A stretch of 64,000 nt of DNA from Lasioglossum baleicum (lineage: Eukaryota > Arthropoda > Insecta > Hymenoptera > Halictidae): positions 4,216,001 through 4,280,000 of the forward strand of contig NC_134941.1 of assembly GCF_051020765.1 (NCBI RefSeq), read 5' to 3'. The notes under the pieces were generated by a model. The model did no database searches, was not told where the DNA came from, and was given only the letters and a program-made list of their open reading frames with translations. Below are positions 1 to 11,496 of the stretch, in pieces; within the stretch, counting starts at the first letter, position 1; each line of letters begins with the position of its first letter. The position numbers and the translations under genes were made by a program.

Positions 1-1050
1 TCGTTTTTGTACATGGTAAAATAATGTATTTATTTCAGCATAATAATTAGAATTTCGTGGATATTAAAACTTATACCGCAATGCGCGCGCGTTTACATGT
101 CCTCGCTACAAACTGAAGAAATATGAAGCATTCTACCGCAAGAAGATCCCGGACTCGTCCAAAAATATTTTTTCATAACACAGTGATATAAATTGGGGGA
201 CTGCAGAGGGGCGAAGGAGGAACAATGTAATTCCGAGCAGGCCGCAGAGACGAGAAATTTTCGTAACTCCGTTTCTCTCGAATTTAATTAAAATTTTTGT
301 CTGCTGGATTTCACCGTTCCCTTTTTTTTTATTATTTTACAAGAACCGATTTTGTAGGAGAATTTGTAGATCGAAGGGAATGTTCACAAAAAGAAAGGGA
401 TGGTAAATTTGAACAGTGTTCGCGATCAAAATTCGCTCGACTACATTCTCAAACAGATTGCTTTCAAATGCTTACTTTTGCCTAGGGACGAAACTACTGC
501 GGTTATTGAGAACTTTTTTATACATGAAACTGTTTACAAAACTCGATTGAAAATTTTCGAAAATCCTTAGAAGTGTACATACATATATAGTAGTTGCCTG
601 AGGCAGCTTTCTGGAAACGATTCCCGATATTCGAAATACCCCTGTCGAGTTTTATTCATGGAGTTTTTGTTAAAGGAAAAAAATGAAACTGTTGCACCAG
701 ACGATTTTAGAAATTCCAATATTTTAAAAATAACGATTTTAAAACGGACAGAGTTGTTCTGAATGTTGTACAACATATTTAAACTTTATCAAAATCAAAG
801 AAGACTTTTTTGGATGGTCACTTAATTGTTTATGAAACTTTCCTCGATATGTTCGTGACGTTTTTGTGACCAAACATGACATCACTGGGAGCATATTTGC
901 TTGTTCAGTTTCTAAATTTTCCATTACCCTAAAATGTGTTCTGTAAGTGATCCATATACATCACGATTTATTGTAAAAATGTTCCTCTGACTAAACATGA
1001 TCCAAATTGTGCAGTGTTTGATGTTATTTCAATCAGAAAAGTGTCACAAA
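1..1050. other. AT-rich stretch, no gene seen
   Basis: AT-rich DNA with only short chance open frames on both strands. I see no terminal repeats, splice-like exons or RNA genes. The right boundary is the A that precedes the Helitron-like element. Confidence 0.5.
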
Positions 1051-1495
1051 TCTATATATATAAAACCGAAGTCCTGACTCACCTATCAACGCCCAGGCTA
1101 AACCCTTAGACTTAGAAAGCTGAAATTTTGCACAGAGGTTTCCCTTATGATCTATACAAGGGATAAGAAAGGATATTTCGAAATTCAATCCCCAAGGGGG
1201 TGAAAAGGGGTTGCAACGTTTGTATGAGGAATATTTTGTTCGTGGTCGGATTTACTTCGTACTTGGTCTTAATGCTCTTTGATATAATTAATCAAACACC
1301 TATTTCGGCATTTTAAAAAATTGATCCCCTAAGGGGGTGAAAAGGGGTTTTGAAATCTAAGATTGCGGCATGACATAAAATTAAAACTCTATAGGGGTGA
1401 ATGGGGGGTTAAAAGGTTTTATTTGGAGAAACAATATCAATTTCCGAGAGCATTAAACGGTTTTCTGTGCGAGCGAAGCCGCGGGCAAAAGCTAG
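1051..1495 (+). mobile_element. Non-autonomous Helitron-like element
   Basis: The 445-bp segment begins TCTATATATATAAAACC after an A and ends CTAG before a T. This is the A|TC...CTRR|T arrangement of Helitrons, which make no target duplication. It has no coding capacity. The last 30 bases are the GC-rich stretch GAGCGAAGCCGCGGGC, then a short spacer and CTAG, as in many insect Helitron tails. Internally the motif 'CCCCNAAGGGGGTGAAAAGGGG' occurs twice (near 1191 and 1326), with a weaker third version near 1395. Termini are seen directly; the superfamily call is inferred from them. Confidence 0.65.
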
Positions 1496-1846
1496 TATAT
1501 CAATATAATTAAAATATTAATATTAATACAAGATTGTGTTGTCTGTTCTTTAAACTCGTTATCCTTTTCAACTTTCGACCCCAGCAATAAAAGATCACGG
1601 AATACTGTGTGTACACGATATAAGTAACATTTGGGTCCCGAAGTTTTCGCATACACAACTGTGCAAAATAACGAAGCACCCAGTATAATTGTAAGATATA
1701 ATGACAAATAATATCTTTATATAGAAATTGTATTGTACAATGATTGATTTACTGCATTTAAAGTATTAGATAATCCGCAATAACATATATTCTCAGAACT
1801 ATTCAATTAAACAAGCGGAATCCTGTTTCAAAATTTACTGTGTTCT

Positions 1847-1931
1847 AAATTTTTAAATGCTTTCAGCGCAACGGTTCGATCGTTTATTACGGATTATAAA
1901 CGATTATATATACGAAAGCATTTAAAAATTT
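1847..1931. repeat. Compact hairpin: 18-bp perfect outer stem and 9-bp inner stem
   Basis: AAATTTTTAAATGCTTTC (1847-1864) is the exact reverse complement of 1914-1931. Inside it, ATCGTTTAT pairs with ATAAACGAT across an 8-base loop. The total of about 85 bases matches a pre-miRNA in size, but the internal loop between stems is large (about 14 and 9 bases). It could also be a small fold-back element. No known miRNA seed is recognised. Confidence 0.5.
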
Positions 1932-2044
1932 ATTAACAGCAAATACGATCGATAGAAGAAACATGTTTACTGTGTTCTTATTTGATTTTCTACACTTTTC
2001 TATTAAATATGGCCGGGTGCTTCTTTCTTTTGCACAGTGGTGTA

Positions 2045-2705
2045 CAATGACTCCCATTAATATTCGGACGCTCTAAAAAACGCGATAATCTTTTTAATAT
2101 TGGACTATACGATTCAAACTTTTTTCAAAAGCTAAAGCACTTAGTTCACTACAGGATGTGAAACGAAATTTTTTCGAAAATTGCAATTAGTCGGAGAATT
2201 GTCGAGAAAATACTAAAAGATCCATTTTACAACTATTTTATGTGGGCCCCTATGTTGAAAATTTAAAATATACGTTTTGTAGATCTGTTTCAATTAAACA
2301 TATCCTGAAAATTTCGTCAAAATCGGTCGACGTTGCCAATGAGCTACAAGCGTTTAAAGATGGTAAAAATGGCAGATTTTCACGATTTTCGGCCTATAAC
2401 AGCAGTAAATCTAAGACTGTCATTTTTCCCTGCATCAACCGATTTCGATGAAACTTTCACAATGCATATAACCCACACAGATCTACAAAACATATTTTTC
2501 AAAATTTCAATATAGGCCCGCATAAAAAAGTTGTAAAATACAACATTTAGTATTTCCGGTCAAATGCAATTTTTGAAAAAATTTCTTTCCACATCCTGTA
2601 GTAAACTAATTGCTCTAGCTTTCCAAAAAAGTTCAAATCGCATAGTCCAACATTTGAAAAGTTACGGTGTTTTTAAGAGTGTCCGAATATTAGTGGGAGT
2701 CACTG
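2045..2705. mobile_element. Full-length fold-back element with TA target duplication (copy 1)
   Basis: The left end CAATGACTCCCATTAATA (after TA at 2043-2044) is the inverted counterpart of the right end, which finishes ...GGGAGTCACTG before TA at 2706-2707. The near-identical terminal arms run at least 115 bases, and a weaker pairing continues to the centre, so one strand can fold over its whole length. It has no coding capacity. A second copy lies at 34640-35289. A TA duplication and CARTGACTCCC ends suggest a Tc1/mariner-type MITE. Confidence 0.75.
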
Positions 2706-3330
2706 TATATCGAGGCATTACCGTACATCTGAGAAGCTCAAAAGAGTTGAGAAGTTCATTAACAGGCTTCCAGCAGTTAAAGTGTTAAGTTTGGACGAGA
2801 AATGATGTCGCACATGTGTGACTGACGTGTAGTTACAGTGTTAAGTCATGAGTGTCATGACGGTGCAAAATCGAGACCCATCCCGGCAAACGGATGTCAC
2901 GTTTCCCTTGGCCCGCGACTGTGATGCTACTTAAGCATCATACTAAGCAGACGGTTAATGCGTTCCGCCATCCAAGTCGCGCCGCCTACGAAGCCGCACA
3001 AGAAATGAAACGTTTCCTTCGCGCGAAATAATTAGGGAAAGTGTAAGAAAACAGTCTGCTGGCTGTGGGAGAATGATGAACACGCCATCTCCTTCTTCGT
3101 GTCGAGCTTGTGGTCTCTGACGGAGGAAAACTTTCAACTACAAATGCTGCGCGATATAGAAACCGACATCGTTTAAGATATTAACGAGACTATCTTTTAT
3201 TCAACGAATTGGCGACGAAAACTCAACGAAGCATTTTCTTAATATAACCTTTTCACTCGGAGCTATTTTAACTCGAAAATTAAACATTTCTTTCGGCCTA
3301 GAATAATTCTGTGGATATAAAATTGATATG
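2706..3330. other. Stretch without recognised gene
   Basis: Mixed-composition DNA, slightly richer in GC between 2850 and 3130. Short open frames occur on both strands without convincing splice sites or family resemblance. No repeat is recognised. Confidence 0.4.
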
Positions 3331-3558
3331 TTGGGTTGGCAAGAAAGTATTTTCGGTATTTTAAGATGAAACAAAACCGAATTTCTTTATTCAAACGATG
3401 AACTTTAATCAATAAAATATTTTCTTATCTATTCTTTTTGCAAAAGATCATTGAGCAAAAGGGAAAATATCTTATTCATTAAAGTTCATTACTTGAATAT
3501 AAAGAGTTGAGTTCTATTTCACATTAAAATACCGAAATTACTTTCTTGCCAGCCTAAT
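3331..3558. mobile_element. Palindromic mariner-type MITE (copy 1)
   Basis: It begins TTGGGTTGGCAAGAAAGTAT and ends with the inverted form ...ACTTTCTTGCCAGCCTAA. The inner halves also pair (TTCTTTATTCAA against the matching right-hand stretch), so nearly all of the ~228 bp is one fold-back. The same family occurs at 9538-9950 and 42185-42411. The TIR is typical of insect mariners. There is no transposase, so it must depend on a trans-acting one. Confidence 0.8.
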
Positions 3559-3782
3559 AATACATAATACAATAATACTTAAAGTAGTAATTAATAATTT
3601 GTGTGAATGCTTGCATTTGTGAGGATTTTATTCAAAATTTATGGACACAATGGAAATTAATATAATACGTAAACTATACTAAAGTAAGGAGGCATTTTTT
3701 TTATTCGATCTACAAAAATCAAAGCAATTTATTTCATGAAATGTAAGTTTAATATTTGAGATTTATCATTCTCATATTATAT

Positions 3783-3940
3783 CAGACTGCGGATCTTCAT
3801 ACAAAATAAAAATTATTTGCATCAATTCTGTAAAATAGGAATCGGTATAAACAGTTCTTTTTTTAAATTATTAACGATGTTCTTAAATTTTCGTAATGTT
3901 TTTGTTGTTTTAAATTGCACGTATTAGTTATTACAAGTTT
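3783..3940 (+). mobile_element. 8-bp-TSD MITE family, 3'-truncated copy
   Basis: It begins cAGACTGCGGATCTTCATAC followed by the AAAATAAAAATT box typical of the left end of this family. The right third decays near 3940 and the terminal CCGCAGTCTA is missing. Confidence 0.6.
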
Positions 3941-5152
3941 CAAATCTTGTTGCTCTTCAAAAATATAAATGAAAACCTTGATACAGAGCAAAATGATACC
4001 TATAAGAGTCCCTGTTAATTAATTTTGTGCACTCAAACCGATTTGAAAAATCTATTAGAAACAATTGTTGAAAAGTTAAAATTGATCATTGTCATTATAA
4101 TTGAATTCATATTGCACCTCTAGGTCTTCCATTCCCACGAAATTGAAGTACCCCCGAAAGGATATAATCTCAGTATGGTATCAAAAACAAGATTTCAAGC
4201 AAAGTTACCAATTGGTGCACTAAAATTCGAAATTTCACACGAACAAAATTTCTTTCCTCCATTTGCTACGATTAAAGACGAAGAGTCTCGATAGTAGAGT
4301 CAATCAAAGATTGCAATCTTAGTAAACCAACAATGCAGTTGATGTAATCGGTAACGAAATATCTGTTTTTTAGTTGCCGGATGGAGGGGGGCACGCAGAC
4401 GCATCTTCATCAGTTTAATTAATTAATTCCGGGTAGGAAACGAACACTTTTGACGAATCCTTCGGATTCCGGAATCAGCCATGTCGATACCTGACCGTTC
4501 CATTAGGGGTATTGAATTTCTGCTGCGCCTTTTGGCTCACCCCCTCGACCCGTGTTCCAGCAGCGATCGGACCATCCGGACCATCCGATCCCGGCTAACC
4601 AGATCCGCTGAGACACGTTTGTACCAGCGTGCCGGCGGTGGATGCCACCACGAGGGCCACTTTCAATTTGGTGTCCAGTAGGAAATTCGATCATTCGGGG
4701 GGTCGGTGGCTCGGGGGGTAAGTTAAGGGGAGGGGGAGCGTGAACACGCCGGACCCGGGGCATGTTTAATCAATTGTTACCGGTGGAACAATTGGTGCCT
4801 TTTCCTTGATCCCCGTCGCAGCCCTTGGTTCCTCTATAGCTCGGCTGTCTCATTCGTTTGCCACCTTGTGCGCTGCTTTTGCGGTCCCGATCCCTTTGCG
4901 CTCGGCTCACACTTATTAAGAACTGTAGGAAATTTCTTAGCGAAGCGGAAGAAAACGTTTTTCATCCCTTTTGCTAGTTCTTTTGGACACTGCAATTTCT
5001 GGACTCCTCGGCTACCCGGGTTCCTTGCAACCTTGTGCTTGCTACTGCTGCTCCAACGTTTCACTATTTAAATTATTGGGAAGTGTGCACTACGTTTCAT
5101 TTTTAACATATTACCGATCGATGATTATTGTATAATTTTGAAAAATCTGTGG
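3941..5152. other. Intergenic or intronic DNA with GC-rich island at 4480-5080
   Basis: AT-rich to about 4370, then a GC-rich island. Open frames in the island (for example 4503-4763 minus, 4868-5071 plus) overlap on opposite strands and show no family resemblance, so they are read as composition effects. The island could be conserved non-coding DNA. Confidence 0.4.
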
Positions 5153-5248
5153 TAGGGTAAGGTTGCTCAAGTCGTACCACTTGAATTTTAAACGAACTAC
5201 AGCGACAACAGCACATACAACGGAAACTAATGTATATGAGTCAACCAA

Positions 5249-5622
5249 TGTGAAATTGCGCGTCTTCAAAGTTTGTAACGTACGAGAAAAAAACTGTAAG
5301 CAGGCCATGGCCCGAGTTCGGCGAAGACGCTTTGTATACGTTTTTTTCCGCGAGAACGAATCCGGGGTTTAGCCTGACAATGAGTGTGTGTATTGTGTGT
5401 ACGGCCGCAGGTGTTCGGTCGAGGCGTCCGAAACGCGTATTGGTCGGTCGAAGTCGGTCGTCGTCGGTCATAGCCGGTCGTAGCCGGTCGTAGCCGGTGT
5501 AGTAAGGAGTCTGTCGTTGGCCGACTAGTGTAAAATAAAGATTGTTCTTACACAGTTCCTCTACGAATTCCTTCCAGTGTTTTATTTAAGTAATCCAGTT
5601 ATTTATTGGTTCTTATTGAACA
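5249..5622 (+). mobile_element. Solo LTR nested in the Tigger-like element
   Basis: The 374-bp segment starts TGTGAAATTG and ends TTATTGAACA (TG...CA). It is flanked by the perfect 5-bp duplication ACCAA at 5244-5248 and 5623-5627. A polyadenylation-like AATAAA occurs near 5534. A short tandem of GGTCGTAGCC-like units lies at about 5446-5495. No internal retrotransposon sequence remains, so it is a solo LTR from recombination between LTRs. Gypsy, BEL or ERV class cannot be told from the LTR alone. Confidence 0.85.
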
Positions 5623-5872
5623 ACCAAGTTGCTTTACATATTATTGTCTACCATAAACCAGCCTCATTATAAATCCTGTCATCAAGTAAGTTCATTTCAA
5701 TTTTCTTGTAATTTTCTGCATATGTTTGGTAGTCAATCTTGCAAGTAAATTATTGATAAAATTATGTTCCTTATTCAATATAAATTCAGTAGAATTTACA
5801 TAATCGTTTGGTCGAAACGAAATCGTATTAATTTTATTCAATGTTAGGTTATGTTTACTTTTTAAATTTAAC

Positions 5873-6184
5873 TTGTGCCGTGTCTTAAGTCGTACCCATA
5901 CAAGATTCCTAAGTCGTACTACCTCGTCGGTCGAAATAACGTCAACGCAGAATAAAGAAAACATAAAAAATGCGGCAAATAAAAGAAACGCAGTAATTAA
6001 TATAAAAGAATTGGCATTAAAAACTAAAAAGAAGAAAAGCGATTGGTGTTGTTTTATTTTTTGTGGAGCAGATCGGGAGGAAAACATGATTCAATGCTTG
6101 AAATGCAAATCATGGGTGCGCGATGTATGCGCTGGAGTTGACAAAAGAACAAAAAAATTTGTATGTGATGTTTGTACTAACTGA
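5873..6184 (+). pseudogene. Tigger/pogo transposase C-terminal remnant with PHD-type zinc finger
   Basis: The open frame gives about 103 residues. The last 50 contain a C-x2-C / C-x2-C / C-x2-C pattern (FCGADREENMIQCLKCKSWV, then VCAGVDK and CDVCTN), resembling the PHD-like finger at the C-terminus of insect pogo/Tigger transposases. A basic KTKKKKSDW linker precedes it. No DDE catalytic core or N-terminal DNA-binding region is present, so it is a deletion derivative. In the second half the usual PHD histidine is replaced (WVRDVC), suggesting decay. Confidence 0.6.
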
Positions 6185-6507
6185 ATACCTATGTGTCATG
6201 TAAACAGATTAATGAAAAATACGTTTTAATTATTATTGTTGCTTAATTGAATTCTCAGGTAGGACTTATTGTTAGGCTGTAGGTGGTACAACTTAGAAAA
6301 CCGGTTGCTTTAGTCGTACCGATGTAAGTTTTTAAAGATTTAGTTTATTTTACGTGAAAGCATATATAGATTTTCTAATTTCGTTATAATAAATAACAAC
6401 AATATTAACACCAGTTTTGAATAACACATTTAATTTCTATTTATTTGATAAATCCTAAGTTTTATACGGTTTTCTTCGTAAGGGGTACGACTTGAGCAAC
6501 CTTACCC

Positions 6508-7442
6508 TACATGGCTTTTTAATGGAACCTTCAATAGCAACAGCAATGTTCATTGTGAACTAACAAGTCACCCTCAATACCGTCGTCTATTAGTTTCATT
6601 TAAGATTGCAATGGCTTCCGGTAGGTAAAGTGTTAAATAGGAGTATACTTTCTCAACTGTACAATCGTGTAACTTTGAGGTCGCACATTGGTTATTGGCA
6701 TTTTGCAAGTTTCGTTTCACTTAATCGCTAAAACTTCCTCTAGGTGCACCGCGTACACAGTTGCTGGCCACTGAAAAGTGAGGGCCCAGAAATAATTTCA
6801 ACGTAAAATTGTTACTCGAGAAAGAGAAACACTGTAGCCAGTTTTCCACCCCTGTTCGCAGGAACTGTACACACGAGCTTTATGGGGACTTTCTGGTTCC
6901 CGCGACTGTTAACAGAAAATCAACGCGTCTACGTCGAGATAACCGGTTGCCCCCGAGAATTTTGACTCCTGAAACTCTGTTCATCCTGCGTTCCCTTCAC
7001 CCTTTTGGGAGGGGGGGCAGGGGCTGAAGCCCGTTCACGCGTGAAACACGCAGAATCGCGGAAGAGACAGGTGAGTGGCGTGGCAGACTAAAGGCGCGAT
7101 TCGAGGAAAGCGATTAGCTGACATCCTGTCAAACGCATGCTACGCGGCTTAGCCCCGAGAACGTTGCCTTTGTAGCAATTGACGACGATAAAGCAACTAA
7201 ATTAATCGAAAGCCCATGAGATACGGTTAACAAGACTAATTTGCGATACCCGAGCATAAAGTTGCGTGTGTGATGATCTGTGATGCCGTCGTGCTGCGTT
7301 CCTCGGAGTTTTCATTAACCCTTCAGGGTTCACAGGGCACCACGTCTACACTGAACTGAATTTTGCAAAATTTACGAGGCCAAATTATTGAGTACGGTGC
7401 CAGCAACAAAAAGATAGCACATCCGACGTTTTATTGTGTGTG
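6508..7442. other. Flank of the Tigger insertion, then stretch without gene
   Basis: 6510-6612 continues a sequence related to 9757-9870 (AATAGCAACAGCAAT, AACAAGTCACCCT), an older repeat interrupted by the Tigger insertion. The remainder to 7442 is moderately GC-rich, with no recognisable exon. Confidence 0.45.
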
Positions 7443-8063
7443 TATACAGGGTGATTCACCTAACGTTGCCACCTCAAATATCTTTGTTGTTTTTAAAAAT
7501 ACATGAAATGTCTGAAGGACAAAGTTGAATGGTAATATGGGGCTCATACGATACCAAAAGAGTTTTTGTTTTTATGTAATTGTTTTGAGAGATATGAAGG
7601 GGTCAACTTCACTTTTTTAAATGGAATCTCTTATTATTTATACCATATATCGATAGAGTATCAAATTCTGAGTATAAAAGTGTTGACCTTCATATGTCCT
7701 AAACCTAATAGTTAACGAGATATTATCCATAGAAGAAATAAAGTTGTTCCGATAATATCTCGTTAACTATTAGATTTAGGACATATTTAGGTCAATACAT
7801 TTTGACTTATAATTCGATAGTCTATCGATTCATGATACACAATGTAGATGTTTCCATTTTAAAAAATCAAGGTGACCTTGAAATCTTCTCTATGCCTCCA
7901 CCCACGCAGAAAATGTCTATGTCACAATATGCCCCCCTCTGTACCGTGCAAGTTTTGTTGATAACATTTGTTCATATTATTACAAATAACGGATATATTC
8001 AAGGTCGACATATTTATTGCCCTGCCCTGTATACAAAACTTACACCCTGAGTTACCCTGTATA
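7443..8063 (+). mobile_element. Repeat with TATACAGGGTG termini and internal palindrome
   Basis: It begins TATACAGGGTGATTCACC and ends ...TTACCCTGTATA, a short inverted terminus. The first 60 bases (CACCTAACGTTGCCACCTC...) recur at 19585-19645 and 27186-27250, and inverted at 63330-63392. Two arms of about 46 bases pair at 7682-7727 and 7751-7796 (both with GTTAACGAGATATTATC or its complement). It has no coding capacity. The superfamily is not identified. Confidence 0.55.
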
Positions 8064-8116
8064 TCGGAAGAAAATGTACATTTTGCAGCTATCCATTAAT
8101 TTTTTCAGAAAGGAAT

Positions 8117-8346
8117 CACGGTCTTAGTAGAGGTAAATGCAGAACAATGAAAATTATTTAAACAATTTGGTTTTCTGCCTGACACATCTATAATCATGCA
8201 TTAATTTCATTCTAGAGGTAAATGCAGAACATTGAAAATTATTTAAATAATCTGGCTTACTGCTTGAAACAATTGAAACAACGGTCTTAGTACAGGTAAA
8301 TGCAGAACAATGAAAATTATTTAAACAATTTGGCTTACTGCCTGAT
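8117..8346 (+). repeat. Three-copy tandem repeat, ~60-95 bp spacing
   Basis: Units at about 8117-8183, 8211-8270 and 8280-8346 each carry GTAAATGCAGAACAATGAAA followed by TTATTTAAACAATTTGG or a close variant. Units 1 and 3 also share GGTCTTAGTA. The spacing is uneven, so this is an irregular direct repeat rather than a clean satellite. Confidence 0.7.
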
Positions 8347-9535
8347 ACCCTTGGTAGCTCATATAGTGTGAATTAAAAATGAATCATATTAACATCCTTT
8401 CAGTAGACATATTATTCATTCGTTGAAATCATACTTGTATTCTATTGAATCTTTTATTAAATAATTGTAACCAAAAGTGAAAGTAAAAATTTGGTTGTAA
8501 TGAATGTATTTGAGAAAATATTTTACATTACAATTGATAATATTATAAAGGGCACGATTCTATAGTAACTGGAATGAAACTAAAAAAAATATTCAAAATC
8601 AAATTGACAAATTGATCTCATCAGTCATCAGGAAAATGTATAATTAAATTAAGGAAAAATGTTATGTTCTTCCTCTCTCTTGGTAGCTTACAGTTAATTT
8701 ATTTATTACATTAAATTTCGAGTACATAATTAAGTTTCAAATGCTAATGAAGTCTATTGTGGTCTAGTTCGTACATTTTATTTATACATGAATAAGGTAT
8801 TTGGGTATGATGTTATATTACAAGTGCCTTTAATTGGCCTCCGATCGATAAATATGATTAAGTTGATCCTGTTCAAGATAATCACGTACAAGCCAACCCA
8901 ACCCATAATTTGTATTACGTAGTTTCTATTGGCGTAGAATTTCAAAGTTTCCAACTTTGAATAATTGCTAGTATTGATTGCTACACATTATTATTCCAGA
9001 ATTTGTAGATAATTATAAAGGACAAAGTGTCAACATATTGTGTAAGCATCCCTTTGTTCTATTCCATAGAGCTGAGGCCATGTATTATCCGTAGACTGTG
9101 TTAAGTTTATCATTACATATTTAATACGTGCATATGCACGTGAGAGCTATTCATCATCGTGTAATCTTTAATAACTGGAGATTGGAGTTTCCAACTTTAT
9201 AACACGAACGAAAATTTGTATTTAAATTAACATTTCTCTGGATTTTGCTGAGCACTGGTAATAAAAAGAAAATTATTTCTTTCATTAAAAATTTATTTCT
9301 CTTATTAAAAATTTCTTTCTTGCATTAAAAAATTTATTCCTTCTAAATTCTTAGGTTGGAAACTAAGTTCGCGACTTCCACATTTTCTCAATCAAAGTCA
9401 TTTATATATATATTTTTTTCTTTACAATTTCAATAATTGTCAAATAAAAATATAAAATGAGTCATTTGATCCCTCGTGTTAGGTTCAGTACTAAACGATG
9501 ATGTCTTCAAAAAAATTAACTAAGGGCTCTGAAAG
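8347..9535. other. AT-rich stretch, possible mariner-like end at 9351
   Basis: No gene is recognised. At 9351 the sequence TTAGGTTGGAAACTAAGTTC resembles a mariner-type terminus, but I could not find its inverted partner nearby. It is kept here as a possible fragment only. Confidence 0.35.
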
Positions 9536-9537
9536 TA

Positions 9538-9950
9538 TTGGGTTGGCAAGATAGTAATTTCGGTATTTTAAGGTGAAATAGAAACCGAATTTCTTTATTC
9601 AAACCATGAACTTTAATCAATAAAATATTTTCCTATTTATTCTTTTTGGTCTCATCGAACATAAGGGAAAATATCTTATTCATTAATGTTCATTGCCGAT
9701 TAATATATTACCGACCGGTGATTATAGCATAATTTTGAAAAATCTGTAGTACATAGCTAAACACTTTTTAATGGAGCTTTCAATAGCAACAGCAATTTTC
9801 ATTGTGAAGTAACAAGTCACCCTTAATAACGTCATATAATAGTTTCACATTTAAGATTGCATTGTAAAAGAAAATTTCTATGCTTTCATTTGGTAGAGCA
9901 CAATTATTGTAAAGTGATAAAATACCGAAATTACTTTCTTGCCAACCCAA
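9538..9950. mobile_element. Mariner-type MITE with enlarged centre (copy 2)
   Basis: It begins TTGGGTTGGCAAGATAG after TA (9536-9537) and ends CTTTCTTGCCAACCCAA before TA (9951-9952). It is 413 bp, against 227 bp for the copy at 42185. The extra centre, from about 9693 to 9860, is related to the sequence flanking the Tigger-like element at 5100-5152 and 6510-6612 and carries that element's empty site. Confidence 0.85.
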
Positions 9951-10044
9951 TAGAAGACCTGCGCTTCAAAATGAGTCTAGAATGATTAAACGTTATAACA
10001 AAAGTTTATTTATCGCAAACGTTGAGCAGATGAAATTCAAAATT

Positions 10045-10189
10045 GTTGGAAAATTTAAAAAAAATTGTAGATGTCAATATATGATTTCTCTATTAAAATC
10101 ATTAAGGGAAGAAGTAACGTTCAATTTAGTTTCTGTTTCTTGCAATCGATGCAGTCAATTTTTATTTTGCATAAAGATCCACTGTCTTA
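10045..10189 (-). mobile_element. 8-bp-TSD MITE family, partial copy, reverse orientation
   Basis: On the minus strand it begins TAAGACAGTGGATCTTTATG followed by CAAAATAAAAATTGAC. This is the family's left end. The other end is not recognisable. It lies 11 bases from the complete copy at 10201, back to back. Confidence 0.6.
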
Positions 10190-10200
10190 TAAGTTATAAG

Positions 10201-10401
10201 TAGACTGCGGATCTTTATGCAAAATAAAAAATATTTGCATTGATTGCAAGACACAGGAGTGAAATAAAAATGTCTTTCTTCTTCTAGTTATCTGATTAAG
10301 CTAAAACCAATAAGCTGATGCCTTTAAATCTTTTTAATATGTCCACTGCTTCAAATTGTGCTTATCCATTTTTGTCATAAACGTATAAAATCCGCAGTCT
10401 A
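10201..10401 (+). mobile_element. 8-bp-TSD MITE, complete copy
   Basis: The 201-bp element has termini TAGACTGCGGATCTTTATGC and ...TAAAATCCGCAGTCTA. It is flanked by the perfect duplication GTTATAAG at 10193-10200 and 10402-10409. This is one of the copies that define the family boundary and the 8-bp TSD. It has no coding capacity. Confidence 0.9.
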
Positions 10402-10479
10402 GTTATAAGAGTTTAAATATCAACAAATTTTTCTTGATCTTGAAAATAAGGTGCTGATATTTCTAACGTCTGTTTATTT

Positions 10480-11300
10480 ATTATAAAATGTAGCAATCGT
10501 ACGTATCCCGTTACGACAGTATCCGGAGAACGGTTTCGCGTTCGCAAAAACGCGATGAACCTGGACGGGGACCGGAGACTTTACAAATTCGAATCCATAG
10601 GGGCCGAGGGGTAGTGCGGTCTCGCATAGGAATTAACACGTTAGTCAATCATGCACACGTGGCACACGTCAGTAGCGTCAGCATACCGGCGTCCAACATC
10701 ATAAACACGCATCCGTTAATGTAAGTATCATTAAACGAGGGCATAACTGACGGCATTCAGATGAGCATTCGGCGGGGGGTTGTTAATGACCGGGTGGTAG
10801 AACGAGCGCGGCTGGCAGATACACACACAGCCGCGTACACACACAAGCACACGCATAAACACGTATATACACACACGGATATAAGCACATTTCGGATCGG
10901 AACGGCGACGGTCCGATGCTGTCGCTCGAATATTTTCACCGGAATAAATGTAATGCCGGCAATTAACCGATACAACGGTCGAAAACGATACCGAATCTGC
11001 GGCACGCTGTTTATACGAGGCCAGCAAATAAACGCGAGAGCCTGTTATTATGCCGGCCGCGATATTTCGGCATCTGCTCGATCGTAAAACGCCCGGGACC
11101 TGGCCACGGCTAGCCGACGATGATTTATCGTGAACGGTGTCAGCAGTCTTTGAAGTCACGCGCGCCACCGGGGGTTGTTTAGCTGCCGCAGATTGATTAA
11201 TTGTGAATCGGGGATTGTGCCGACTCGATGCCCGCGGAGTAGTTTTTGCCCTTGCGGAGAGATTAATGCAACCATCAGGAGGTTTGACAAAATTAATTTC
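10480..11300. other. GC-rich island with CA-rich microsatellite
   Basis: A GC-rich island with overlapping open frames on both strands (10731-11168 minus, 10761-11087 plus). Their residues are dominated by the CA/TG-rich stretch at 10818-10880 (ACACAC runs with interruptions) and resemble no family. I read this as non-coding. Confidence 0.45.
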
Positions 11301-11496
11301 GTCCCTTTAATATAGGAAGTTGATCGGGATAGTGGGATTGGAGGAGCTCAGTGTCGGGGGACGGTGTTCATAGTACTTTTAAAAAGTTTCGGTGCTCCAA
11401 CGAACGTTAATTAAAATTTCATCCCTGTATCGAGGCTCTACAGCTTTATAAATAAGAAGGTTACTTACTCCACGGGCTCATGCCGGTTCTTGGACT

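Larger units (their letters stand above)
5155..6507 (+). mobile_element. Pogo/Tigger-like transposon, internally deleted, with nested solo LTR
   Basis: Inverted termini GGGTAAGGTTGCTCAAGTCG are bounded by TA at 5153-5154 and 6508-6509. The motif AAGTCGTACC recurs inside both ends (about 5169, 5887, 5912, 6310 and 6485), as expected of subterminal transposase-binding repeats. A C-terminal transposase remnant lies at 5873-6184. A related flanking sequence near 9700-9860 lacks the element and reads straight through one TA, so it serves as an empty site. Removing the LTR leaves about 975 bp, far shorter than an autonomous Tigger. Confidence 0.85.

Noticed and set aside
5692..6087. 131-codon minus-strand frame inside the Tigger-like element
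   Set aside because: It overlaps the transposase remnant on the plus strand and is AT-rich with no domain; a shadow frame.
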